Below are positions 47,790-58,799 of a DNA stretch of 64,000 nucleotides, in pieces (position 1 is the stretch's first letter; the number at the start of each line of letters is the position of its first letter). The notes beneath the pieces were generated by a model. The model did no database searches and had not been told where the DNA came from. It was given only the letters and a program-made list of their open reading frames with translations. The stretch is taken from contig CM034241.1 in the NCBI GenBank assembly GCA_019916065.1, positions 15,987,228-16,051,227 of the forward strand, written 5' to 3'. The position numbers were made by a program, and so were the translations under genes. The DNA is from Vitellaria paradoxa. Its lineage: Eukaryota > Streptophyta > Magnoliopsida > Ericales > Sapotaceae.

Positions 47790-48333
47790 TAATGATGCAC
47801 AGATTCTGTAGTCCGTGACCTGGCTTCCTCGATTAAATAATTCGGCAAGAATGAGATATCTTGTCTGCCTGGGATACCGGTTTGGTGCCTACCAAAGATT
47901 CCCGGACAATCAAGTTAGAGAATAATCAATTGAATTTTAGTAGATCATAGCAATGGTTTTCTTATTAATGCTTACCTATCATCATGACTTCTCCTTCTCT
48001 TTATAGAAACGACCATTGAATTAAAGATAGAAATGGACTCATATTTTTCCATGATTTTTTGTAACTTTCTTATTTGGATAAGGAAAGTGTAAAAATTTGA
48101 ATCAATCATAGGATTTCCTACTAGAATTGATATATCAAGCTAGTAATTGCAGTGTGAATCTCAGAGTTATAACTGTGAAACCCCCCACTTTTGCATCTAA
48201 GTTTTGCTCGATGTTAGTTAGCCCAAGCTATAGCCCGATCAATCAGCTCGAGGGTCCAATTCAGTATCCCCCGAAGCTTATTCCAGAGGGGTGTTTTTGT
48301 CATTTTAGTTGAGCTATAAAATTTCCCCCATCA
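47790..48333 (-). repeat. 5' LTR of element A
   Basis: It aligns along its full length with 24,976-25,547 and ends CCCCCATCA, followed by the ATCAA duplication. It lacks about 30 bp present in the left LTR near CTCGGTATAGTCCACCCC. The outer end reads TAATGATG rather than TGATGATG. Confidence 0.88.
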
Positions 48334-48810
48334 ATCAATAAGCTCAGGCTTAAGAAGTTATTGAAAGCCTTTTAACCCCCAAAACACCTCTCGTGCCAAT
48401 GGCCTATGCCTAAGGATTGGGCCTGCTCCTTCAAATGGTTGAGCTTGTCACATTTTATGAGGCTGTCCTGTCAAGCGGTCTTAGGTTTCCTTTGGCTTGA
48501 CCAATCAAAGAAGTCCTGGCTAGGTTGAACTTGAATCCCGCTTAGCTTATGTTAAATAGCTAAAAGATTCTGAATGGTTATGCAGTGACTTGGAAGGCTA
48601 TTACCAATGAACACATCACGACTGATGAATTCGTGTACTATTACAAGGTCACTAAAGTAGGGAAAGGTTAGTTTTACTTTGAAGCTCAAGCAAAAGACTA
48701 TAACCTGCTGGTTAGCTATTCTTCCTCCGTCAAGCATTGGAAGGAACATTGTTTCTTTAGATATGGTGATGGATGGGAGTTCTATTTGTGGAGATAGATA
48801 AGGATAAGCT
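48334..48810 (+). pseudogene. Antisense ORF of Tat element B, part 2
   Basis: It continues from 24,975 after element A. Visible segments are KLRLKKLLKAF, a middle part matching 27,400-27,720 of element A, and HWKEHCFFRYGDGWEF (about 48,735-48,785). Stops are present. It is cut at 48,810 by a Copia element and resumes at 53,712. Confidence 0.75.
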
Positions 48811-49223
48811 TGTTGGGACTTGTGGCTCATATAGAAAGAAACCAAGTACTAGGAAAGAGGGGCCGATGCGAAGTGGAGCAAGGAAAGAGAAAGCGAAGTG
48901 ACCGAGCAAAACGGTGCATCCGCCCTCATCTTGGATTTAACATATAGTGGGCTGGGTTGTAGGCCCGAAGGTTTGGGGGTTGCCCCCTGCAGTACGGTAC
49001 GGTGTAATTAAGGGTATTTTGGGAATCAGACCATGTAATCCTATTAAGGTTAAGAATAGAGGTGGCTATAAATATTCTCTATTTAACCCTGTGATCAATA
49101 AGAAAAAACTCTCGCTCATGCTCTTATGGACGTACCTAGATTTTGGGAACCACGTAAATCTGTGTGTTGATCTCTTTACTGTTTTCTTCCACATATTGTA
49201 TGTGTGTGTAAATCAATCTAACA
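48811..49223 (+). repeat. 5' LTR of Copia element D
   Basis: 413 bp with TATA box CTATAAATA at 49,066-49,074 and an inverted GGGGGTTGCCCCC motif near 48,975, the latter also in the 3' LTR. Confidence 0.9.
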
Positions 49224-49260
49224 ATTGGTATCAGAGCCAAGTTGAATCACACGAATAACG

Positions 49261-50055
49261 ATGGTGGGAAGTTCATTTGTTACAAAGTTCGATGTAGGAA
49301 AGTTCGACGGCATTGGGAATTTCAGACTATGGCAACAGCGGGTAAAAGATCTGTTAATACTGCAGGGTTTGGTGAAGGCGTTGAACGGGGCTAAGAAGAA
49401 ACCAGAGGCAATGTTGAACGATGATTGGGAAGAATTGCAAATGAAAGCAGTGAGCACGATTCGCCTGTGTCTTGTAGACAAAATTATGCATCATGTGATT
49501 GGTGATGACTCGCTTGCCAGTGTTTGGGCTAAACTAGAGAGCAGATATATGTTAAAGTTTTTGACAAATAAACTATTTTTAAAGCAGAAGTTATTTGGAC
49601 TAAAGATGGCCGAGGGTTCTGATCTAATTCAGTATATTAATACGTTCAATCAACTTGTTAGCGATTTGCTAAGGATTGATGTGAAATTCAAAGAGGGAGA
49701 CCAGGCTTTGATGTTGCTGTCCTCGTTATCTTCTCTCGACACGCTCGTTACAACTCTACTTTGGGGGAAAGAAACCCTAGAACTAAAAGAGGTCACTGCA
49801 GCCCTTCTGGCGTATAACCAATGCGAGCAAAAGGCTGATTTATCTCAAGGTGAAGGACTGATGGAAATGGGGTACGAGAATCGTGGAAGAAAGAATGAGA
49901 GAGATAAAGCAGGTGGAGGCCATGGGAGATCTAAGTCAAGGGAGCAGTCCAGCGAAGGGTTTGCATACAAGTGTTACAAGTACCATGAATCGGGACACAT
50001 GAAGAAGGACTGCCCTAAAAAAGGCACAAATTGGAAGAAGAAACAGGGAAAGTAG
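49261..50055 (+). pseudogene. gag of Copia element D
   Basis: An uninterrupted frame of 264 residues starts 37 bp after the 5' LTR. It has KFDGIGNFRLWQQRV, LESRYMLKFLTNKLFLKQKL and VSDLLRIDVKFKEGDQA, as in the UBN2-type gag of Tork/Tnt1 elements. It ends in a zinc knuckle that reads CYKYHESGHMKKDC, where the second Cys is Tyr. The stop at 50,053 separates it from pol. The loss of a zinc ligand suggests that even this intact frame no longer packages RNA well. Confidence 0.88.
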
Positions 50056-50123
50056 AGGAAAATAAAGATGAACTATTGGATTCTGTGAATGTCACACAGT
50101 AGCATTCGGAATAAGATGGTGAT

Positions 50124-53100
50124 ATGCTTTCGATTTCAGTCCAAGTGGATCATCTGTCAGACTCATGGATTCTGGATTCAGTATGCTTTTATCACTTGTC
50201 TCCTAACAGAGAATGGTTTGATACCTACAAGTCAGTGAATTGTGGTACTATTCTTATGGGTAATACTGCATCTTGCAAAGTCATAGGAATAGGGACAATT
50301 AAGATCAAAATGTTTGATGGTGTGGTAAGAACCTTGGGTGATGTTAGGCATGTTCTAGATTTAAGGAAAAACTTAATTTTGATGGGAACCTTAAACTCTG
50401 CAGGCTACGAGTACAAAACAGAAGGTGGAATAATGAAGGTAACGAAAGGTGCTATTGTAATCTTGAAGGGTTTGAAAGGTCCTAGAAACATTTATAAGCT
50501 GATAGGGAGTACAGTTATAGGTGGAGCCACTGCCACTATAACTGAAGATGCTGATGATGCTATTATTTGGTATATGCGTTTGGGGCATACGGGGGAACGT
50601 GGGATGTTAGAGCTATATAAGAGGAATACGCTAAAAGGGATGAAAATCATGCAAAGTTGGATTTTGCAAGTTCTGTGTTCTAGGCAAATAGTGTAAAGTA
50701 CAGTTTAGAGGTGCTACTCATAGAACGAAGGGAATTCTTGACTATGTACATTCAGATATTTGGGGACCAGTGAGTGTAGCTTCTAAAGGAGGATCTCTGT
50801 ATTTTATGACCTTTATTGATGATTTTTCGAGAAAAGTTTGGGTGTACTTCATGAAACATAAATCTAAAGGTTTTGATAAATTCAAGGTGTGGAAGGCTGA
50901 AGTGGAAAACCAGACAGGAAAGCAAATTAAGTGCCTCAGGACAGATAATGGGAAATAGTACAAGAATGGGCCTTTTCTGAAGTTTTGTGAGAAGCATGGG
51001 ATTCAGTGACACTTTATAGATCATAAGACACCTCAGTAGAATGGGGTGGCAGAAAGGATGAACGAAACTATAGTAGAGAAAACATGGTGTATCAGATTGA
51101 ATGCAGGACTTTTTAAGGTTTTCTGGGCAGAAGCAATGAGTATGGCATGTTTTATTATAAATAGGTCACCGAGTATTGCTCTGGATGGAAAGGTAGCGGA
51201 AGAGGTGTGGACAGGGAGAGATGTTGATTATTTAGTTCTACGAGTTTTTGGATGTCCAGATTACGTTCATGTTCCCGAGGATGAGAGGTCAAAGCTTGAT
51301 GCAAAATCCAAACAATATATCTTTATTGGGTATGAAAAATGGGTAAATGGGTACAAGCTTTGGGATCCAGAAACAAAGAAAGTAGTGATCAGCAAAGATG
51401 TGATATTTTATGAAACTTCAATGGTCAAGACACATTAGAAATTTGGGTCAGTGAAAGGTAACAAGCAGCAGGGTATAAAAGTTGAGCTGAATGGTTCTGA
51501 CACACGTGGTTTTAAGATAGAAGAACAGCGGAAACAATAACAGCAAGAAAGCATAGCCACAGGGAAACCCAGACGCACTATCAAAGCACCTGAGAGGTAT
51601 GGGTTTGAGGATATCGTTTCTTTTGCTCTGACTACTACTAGTGAGGATCCATCTACTTTTTAGGAGGCCATTACTAGTTTTGAAAAGGACTGATGGATGG
51701 AAGCCATGATGGAGGAAATAGAGTCATTGCACAAGAACCAAACTTGGGAGTTGATAGAACTGCCCGAGAGAAAGAAGACAGTGGGTTACAAATGGTTATA
51801 TAAAAGGAAAGAAGTTACGTCAGAAGAGGAAAATGAGAAGTTCAAGGCTCGATTAGTAGCAAAAGGGTACCCATAGAGAAAGGGAATTGATTATGATGAG
51901 GTCTTTTCTCCAGTTGTGAGGCATACTTCAATCAGAATTATCTTGGCATTTGTGGCTAGCTATGATCTGGAGTTAGAGCAGAGGGATGTGAAAATGGCTT
52001 TTTTTCATAGTGATTTGGAGAAAGTTATTTACATGGAGAAACCTGAGGGGTTTAAGCAGCTAGGGACTGAGCACCTTGTATGTAGGTTGAGGAAGTCGCT
52101 TTATGAGCTTAAGCAGTCTCTGAGACAATGGTACAAGAAATTTGATTCGTACATGATTCGAATCGGATTCACACGTTGTGAGTATGATTATTGTGTTTAT
52201 GTTAAGAGTCTCGATGATGGTTCCTATATTTTTCTGCTACTTTATGTGGATGATATGCTTATTGCTGTGAAGAGTTTAGTTAAGGTAAACGGGTTGAAGT
52301 CTTTGTTGAGGAAGGAATTTGATATGAAGGATTTGGGTGCTGGAAAGAAAATACCTGGAATGGAGATTCGCAGAGATAGGCCAGCTGGGAAGCTGTGGTT
52401 ATTTCAGAAGGATTATGTCAAGAAAGTGTTGGAAAGATTTAGTATGAGTAATGCAAAGTCGATGAGCACTCCTTTGGCGAATCATTTCAGATTGTCTTCA
52501 GTACAGTGTCCAAAATCAGCTGAAGAAATTTAGGACATGTCAAAAGTGCCTTATGCCAGCGCAGTTGGTTGCTTGATGTATGCAATGGTGTGTATAAGAC
52601 CCGATTTGGCACATGTAGTTAGCATAGTTAGTAAGTACATGGCCTATCCAGGCAAAGAGCATTGGGTGCCAGTCAAGTGGGTTTTCAGATACTTGAGAGG
52701 TACAGTGGACTATGGGATTATGTTTGCTAGGCAACAAGATCAAATTTCAGTTTTAGGGTTTGTTGATGCTAATTATGCTGGAGGTGTGGATGACAGAAGG
52801 TCTACGACAGGGTATGTGTTTACTCTTGCAGGTGATCCTGTTTGTTGGAGATCTATGGTACAACCTCTAATTGGCTCTATCTACTACTGAGTTTGAATAT
52901 ATAGCAGTGACTGAGGCTGCTAAGAAAACATTGTGGCTAAAGGGGTTAGTAAAAGAATTGGGCATAGATCAAGGTGGAGTGCAGCTATTCTGTGATAGTC
53001 AGAGTGCCATTTATTTGGCAAAGCATTAGGTGTATCATGCACAGACCAAGCACATCGATGTGAGGTTTCACAAAGTGAGGGAGTTGGTTGCTATGGGTAA

Positions 53101-53215
53101 CTTGATACTTAAGAAGGTGCACACTTCAGAGAATGCAACTGACATGTTGACAAAGACGGTTACCACAGACAAGTTCGAGCATTGCTTGGACTTGGTTAAT
53201 GTCTCTCGGTGCTAG
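50124..53215 (+). pseudogene. pol of Copia element D
   Basis: Protease (from 50,160): active site WILDSVC, where the usual DSG is DSV. GAG-pre-integrase with RLGH (about 50,580). Integrase 50,700-51,440: HSDIWGP, RTDNG followed by a stop at 50,956, and VAERMNE, so the acidic triad is readable. RT 51,640-52,400: ARLVAKGYP, FSPVVRHTSIR, SLYELKQS and catalytic YVDDM (52,243-52,257). RNase H 52,740-53,215: GFVDANYAG, FCDSQSAI, KHIDVRFH. At least ten in-frame stops, among them 51,436, 51,661, 51,874, 52,531 and 53,028, and a frameshift near 52,865. Cytoplasmic reverse transcription and nuclear integration were its roles. Confidence 0.9.
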
Positions 53216-53293
53216 AGAGGAGACATTTCCCCCAAACCAGTTGAACAAGGTTGTTTGAGTCCTAAAGGGGTAAGTATTCACCAAGGTGAAGAT

Positions 53294-53711
53294 TGTTGGG
53301 ACTTATGGCTCATACGAAGAGGAACTAAGTGCTAGGAAGGAAGGGCGGATGTGAAGCGGAGTGGAGTGGAGCAAAGGAAACGAAGCGACCGAGCAAAACA
53401 GAGTATCCGCCCTCATCTTAGATTTAATATGTAGTGGGTTGGGCTATAGGCCTAAAGGTTTGGGGGTTGCCCCCTGCGGTACGGTATGGTGTAATTAAGG
53501 GTATTTTGGAAATTAGACCATGTAATCTTATTAGGGTTAGGAATAGCGATGACTATAAATATTCTCTATGTAACCCTGTGAACAATAAGAAAGATCTCTC
53601 GTTTATGCTCCCGTGGACGTACCCGGATTTTGGAGAACCACGTAAATTTGTGTGTTGATCTCTTTACTGTTTTCTTCCACGTATCGTGTGTGTGTGTGAA
53701 TCGATCCAACA
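53294..53711 (+). repeat. 3' LTR of Copia element D
   Basis: 418 bp aligning with the 5' LTR, including TATA box CTATAAATA (53,553-53,561). A short GAGTG duplication near 53,360 accounts for most of the length difference. Confidence 0.9.
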
Positions 53712-54866
53712 AAGTTATTCCAATGCCCCCTAGTATGAAATCGACTGAGTGAAGACGGTATACCGACCTCTCGAGCTAAAGATTAGCTGGGTCATTCACT
53801 CTTACCTTTTTTTTCTTTTAGTTAACTGTAGCTCTAACCTTTACACTATTACCTTATCCAGCCAAACTCCGGCCCAAAGTGTCAAAAGAGAAAAATGGCT
53901 GGATAAAACTTAGTTAGAACTATTCTAATCATCACTTCAGCTTCTTGCTAATAGTAGAGAGTACTTGGCCCTGAACTGAGTTTGGAATCTCTTAAGTTTG
54001 AATGTGAAAGGAATGAGTTCTTTATTATTTCTATTCTTGCCTCTTTTTGCACTGTTAATTCATTTCTCTGTGCAATTGCAAATATCGAAGTAGCTATTGC
54101 CAACTTCCCAAGTTTGCCGAAGAAATAAAGTTCAACAAAGACAAACATATGGGGTCAGGCAGGAAGCCTTCGAGGTCGAAATTAAGGCCCTTCAAAAGGA
54201 CCAAGGCAGTGAGCTCTGGTCCTTCGAAAGAGAGGTCTTTTGGTGCTAGTGTTAGGGATGATGATCCAATCTCGACTTTGATCCAATAGCATTTTCATGA
54301 TGTCCCTCCATTAGAGCCAGTCATCCCTAAGAAAGGAGCACTTCACTCCCCCGCTCTCCCAAGCAGTCTACCAGAGACCGAAACAATTCCGTCCCCTTCC
54401 ACTAAGCCGTCTAACCTATCTAACATTTTGGATGACTTCGGTCTAGCCATTAAGAGGATGGATGCCATCATCATGCCAGATGATTTGGCATGGTCTATGA
54501 ATATCTCCCTAACTTGGTTGATAAAAAATGTAGCCCATGACTTGGCGAAGGTAGAATATTATTATATATTTTTATATATTTATTCACTATTATTTGTATT
54601 TTTTTTAGCTTACAGCTATTAGCTGACCTTCATTATCTCATTATTCTTTTCTCGCTTGCAGATCATGGTTTAGACAACAGATTTGTCAAACTGGTATGTG
54701 GAGCTGGACTAGGGTTATGTCCAAGAATGCAAGAAAAATGCACATCTTGCAGCAAAAATGTCCCGTATGGAGGAGGAATTGGAGAAACTGCACACCAATG
54801 TCCGCCTCATGGTTGCTAAATGATAGAATACCCTCCTTACTCGAGATAAAGCAATTGTCGGCCAAC
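53712..54866 (+). pseudogene. Antisense ORF of Tat element B, part 3
   Basis: It resumes after Copia element D and follows the same order as 27,750-28,800 of element A. The best match is DDFGLAIKRMDAIIMP (54,428-54,480) against DDPALAIKRMEGIITP (28,427). A helical Lys/Glu-rich part follows (54,720-54,860), ending RDKAI. It is broken by stops and cut at 54,866 by the LTR of element C. The pol part of B lies outside the window or is lost. Confidence 0.72.
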
Positions 54867-56406
54867 CCTTAAATAAGTTTAGGTTCTACCTCTCAAGTGC
54901 AAGAGGGCAATCATAGTTTTAACTCAGTGAGTTCGAGATCGAATTAACAGGGAGCCTATGTTATTCAGTTTCTAGGTTATAAGGGAAATTTAGAGTTTAA
55001 TTGCAAGCAAGGTCTGATGTTCAGTTGAAACAAAATCTTAGGGTTTAAAAAATTAAAATTCAAACTAAAAATTAAATTAACACTACTTAAGGGATTCATC
55101 AATTCAAATTTTTGTTTTAGGTTCTAAACGAATTAAATATTAATTAAAGGAATTTAATCTAGTTTTTAGAAAGCTACTCTAAATTTCAAAGCAAATTAAT
55201 TACCGCAAAAAATAAATTAAATAACAAACTCAATATTAAAGAGCTTCTTCATTCAACTTTCAAGTCTGGGTAGTTCTTTACTTCACAATGGGATGTTTGG
55301 GTTCAAATTTAGATTAGGGGTTTGTTCGAAAAATAATGAGAACATTTTAATAAAAAATTAGTACCAGTGATTTCAACGAATATGGTTAAAGAATTTTGTT
55401 TTCGAAAGTTTTTCAAACAAACGAAATCAGAATTGAACTTGAATCCTATTTTTAATTTAGCTAAAAATATTAACCAATTGCAACCGAAAACCCATACCAG
55501 TGATTTTAACGAAAGTGGTTAAAGGTTTTTGTTTTCGAAACAAGTTAAAATAGGTTTAAAAATGGTAGATTCCTACGTATGAGTTTTTGCAACCCATGCA
55601 AAAGGTTTACGCTCATCCCATAGTGTGTCATGAACACCGTTCCTTGATTCGTTGAATCAAAAACTAGGGTTTTTATGCTAGTATTATTTTAAATGAAACA
55701 AAAGCAACAAACATGCACATAATCAACCGATCTACCACTTGAAACGAATAAATCATATTATTAAAGAGTGAAATGAAATCTAACTTACACGATAAACAGT
55801 TCTAAAAGAAAGTAATGGAATAAAACTGCAACAATGAACAAACTAACTTCTAGAAAAATCCATAAACTCCATGATAATATTGAAAAAACTCTCTAAAAAC
55901 TCTCAAAAGTGTCTGAAAAATATGAAAAGTTCTTCTCTAGTTTGGTCGTGTACAGGGTTTTATATAAGGGTTGCAAAGAAACCCTAAAAGGTGAGAATTA
56001 ACACGTGCATGCCCGGCTACTGTGGTCCTGACCATCTGGGAGGGGGTCCGAACCACAGAATGGTCATTGTCATAGATTCGGCCAAACAAGCTCACTGTGG
56101 TCTGGACCATTTGATTTGAGGGTTCAGACCACAGAATGGTGATTACTCTATTTCTCTTCCTCCTGTATGTTGGGTCTTTAGGCTGGTCCGACCCACCTAA
56201 GGTAAGGTCTGAACCATAACTTTTCCTTTGTCTTCTAGGTCATTTTCATTGCTATAAACTTCAATTATTTCACTCTTTTCCCTGCAATTAAGAAAATAAA
56301 ACTATAAATGACAAAGTAACGACAAAACTTCAAATTTAACTATTTAAATACATTATTAAGTATCAAAGTATGGAGTTTGTAATTACACTTTTCAAGTGTA
56401 ATCACA
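54867..56406 (-). repeat. 3' LTR of Athila/Tat-like element C
   Basis: Read on the minus strand it begins TGTGATTACACTTG, right after a seven-G polypurine tract (56,407-56,413), and ends GGTTGGCCGACA. It aligns with the LTRs at 30,671 and 56,931 (AATTAAGAAAATA..., CAAGGAACGGT, AACTTTCGAAAAC and the terminal TTCGATCTCGAACTCA region). TATA box TTATATAAAA at 55,958-55,967 (minus). A block of GGTC/GACC words lies upstream of it at 55,990-56,215. The LTR starts with a hairpin ATTACACTT-GAA-AAGTGTAAT. Confidence 0.8.
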
Positions 56407-56930
56407 CCCCCCCAACTTGAACGTTGCTAGTCCCTAGCAATGCCCTTTATTAAAATGAAATACAACTACCATCCTATTTCTTTTCTCGTTGGAAACACAG
56501 CTACACTTAGTAACATGTAACAAGCCCTTTAAAACCCCTAGGTTCCCCTTAGTGGATGAGTAAGGTCTCGTGAGGGTTTGTAGTGAATTTACCCACAAAA
56601 TTCGATGGCATGGTCTCAAAGTGTCAAAAAGTGATCAAGATAAAAAATGAATTAAGTTCAAGCCCAACAAATCACAAAACCCAAATATCATGTGTAATTT
56701 CCAAGTGCTAAGCATAAATGCATGGACTGCCAAAGTCGAAAAAGCATGTGTGCAAAATTGTTTCATTCATTCAACAAGGCCGTAAAAGCATAAACGGAAC
56801 TAAGTTTTGACTTCAAAAGCTCACAAGGTACCACTTATAGAAAGGAATTCACTCATAGAGGGTTCACACACACCTATCAGCATATAATACTATCCTAGTT
56901 GCACATAACCCCACAAACAAGAGAGTGAAC

Positions 56931-58799
56931 TGATTAGCATGCATTATTGTACAATTATATATATATTGAGCATGCTAATTATGAATTTACAGTTATTATT
57001 GGTGATGTGTTAGCGTGATTATCTCATTTCCATGCATTCCTGGTGTGTGTATATTTCAGGTGATAAAATATGGTGTTTTTGGCCCAAACAACACCAAGGT
57101 TGCATGTGAGGAGGAGCCAAGGTAAGCCAAAATAAAGAAAGTGCAAGAAGAGTCCAAAGACTCCCAAGACTTCTTCAACTTCCCAAGAGCCATCCCAAGG
57201 TATAAGATTGACTACCATGGGTGCCAGGGAGAAGGAAGTGGTCTGAAGTTCAAAATAGTTGAAGTGGTGTGCGGTTGAAGTTCCAGCTCAGCACCCTCTC
57301 AGTTTTCCAGCCATAACTTTTTCGTCACAACTTGAAATGGTTCCATTCTTTATGGTTTAGAAACAAGGCTTGAAGGGCTACAACTTTCGTGTTTTAGCCA
57401 AAGCCCAGATCAATCATCTTGAGGGTCAAAATCGCATCGGAAGTCAGGGACAGAAAGCTGTCAAAGAAGAACTGTTCACTATAGTTGCAGATGGGCGCCC
57501 CACCTAGACCCATGGGTGCCCCTAAGGAACCTTGGGCGCCCAACTCTTCATCAGGTGGGCGCCCATAGAGAGGGAGTTCTGAATGCTGTTTTTGGCTATC
57601 TCTTTGAGGACTTTATCAAACACTTGTACCATGGGCGCCCCACCTCAGCCATGGGCACCCATGAGGACTCTTCCAGCACAAGTTTAGAATAAGTTTGAGC
57701 TGTGTTTTTACCTTTATGCCCTTGTAATATACGTTGATATAAAAGGTTGAAAATCTGATGTAGGAGGGGTCGAAAACCCTACGTACTTCTTCTCTTTTCT
57801 TGTTTTAGTTTAGATTAAGGTTAAGGTTTTGATTTCATTTTGGATTATAGAGTTTACGTTTCAGCTTCGTATTCAGATTTTTTCTTGTAAGTTCAATTCT
57901 TATTAAGTTTAATTGAAGTTGTTTACTTTCTTATTGTTCATATTTGTCATTTATGCTTTCGCAAACACTTCGTAACACTTCGTCTTAGCTTGTTTGTGTT
58001 TGATTTGATTTCGAAAGTGATTAAGACTATTTCGATTTACTCCGTTTTTATGTTTGAGTGCATAATGAATATTATTTTCTTTTCGAAAGGTTTTGTTTAC
58101 GCTTTCGCAATGCTAGGCTAGGGTTTTTCTTGGTTTTAACCTAGGAATGTAATCGAATTGAAGGAGTTGAATTTGGATAGTTCGAACTAAAATTTGTTCA
58201 TCTTTCGAATAAAAACGTAAGGATCGTGATCCTAGATTAAATTTCGAAAACGAACCACCCGTGTTAAAGTTGAAATTCGGTTGCAATCGTGTAAATCGAA
58301 GGTCAATTCCATGTCCCGGTGATTTCGAACTGGATTTCAAAACCCTAGATTAGCAATCTCCTTACGAAAAAGGGTTTTTGGATGTTAAATCTTCTGACCT
58401 AATATTACAGGCGTAAGAATTAGGTTGCGTTAATTATATATCCAAATTCAACCCTTCGAGGACATTGCAGGATTAGGTTAAAGCCATGCATTTCAATTTA
58501 CATAGTTTGCTTAAGTTCAATTCGCGTAGTTTGTTAAAGTTTACATCTTCGTGTTTTCATTTTTCATTTAAATTGTATTTTCAATTTTCAAACCATCATC
58601 ACAATTACCTATTTGAAAACTCCAAAAAGATTTTCATCTTTTCTTTTTAAGATTTTCGCAAGTGTTTTTGAAACCAAGTTTTCCAAAGATTTAGTCACAC
58701 CCTTGCTCCCTGTGGAGGATGACCTAGGACTTACCTAGACTAAACTCAACCAACCTCTTATACTTGAGAGTGAGCCACTGCCAAATTAGAGAGCGGTCA
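56931..58799 (+). repeat. Solo LTR inserted in element C
   Basis: 1,869 bp from TGATTAGCATGC to GAGCGGTCA with a perfect 5-bp duplication TGAAC at 56,926-56,930 and 58,800-58,804. It aligns with the LTR at 30,671 over GGTCTGAAGTTCAA..GTTGAAGTGGTGTGC and AAAATCGCATCGGAAGTCA. Four or more GGGCGCCC words lie at 57,489-57,665, then TATA box TATAAAAG (57,738-57,745). An inverted repeat TTAGCATGC/GCATGCTAA marks the start. No internal region remains. Confidence 0.92.

Larger units (their letters stand above)
24976..48333 (-). mobile_element. Tat-lineage Gypsy retrotransposon A
   Basis: A complete but heavily invaded element of 23.4 kb is flanked by a perfect 5-bp duplication ATCAA (24,971-24,975 and 48,334-48,338). 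Read on the minus strand: 5' LTR, primer site, gag, protease, RT, RNase H, second RNase H, integrase, 80-bp minisatellite, antisense ORF, 3' LTR. The second RNase H and the antisense ORF identify the Tat lineage. A LINE lies in its antisense ORF (26,470-27,376). An LTR at 30,671-42,730, itself carrying a CACTA element, splits the integrase. Without insertions it would be about 10.4 kb. Confidence 0.92.
48811..53711 (+). mobile_element. Tork-lineage Copia retrotransposon D
   Basis: Complete 4.9-kb element: LTRs 48,811-49,223 and 53,294-53,711 (TGTTGGGAC...TAACA/CCAACA), primer site TTGGTATCAGAGC (49,225-49,237), gag, then a pol with protease, integrase, RT and RNase H in Copia order, and a purine-rich AAGGTGAAGAT before the 3' LTR. 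The flanks AAGCT (48,806-48,810) and AAGTT (53,712-53,716) are a duplication with one change. The LTRs differ at several dozen positions, so it is not recent. It inserted in the antisense ORF of element B. Confidence 0.93.
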
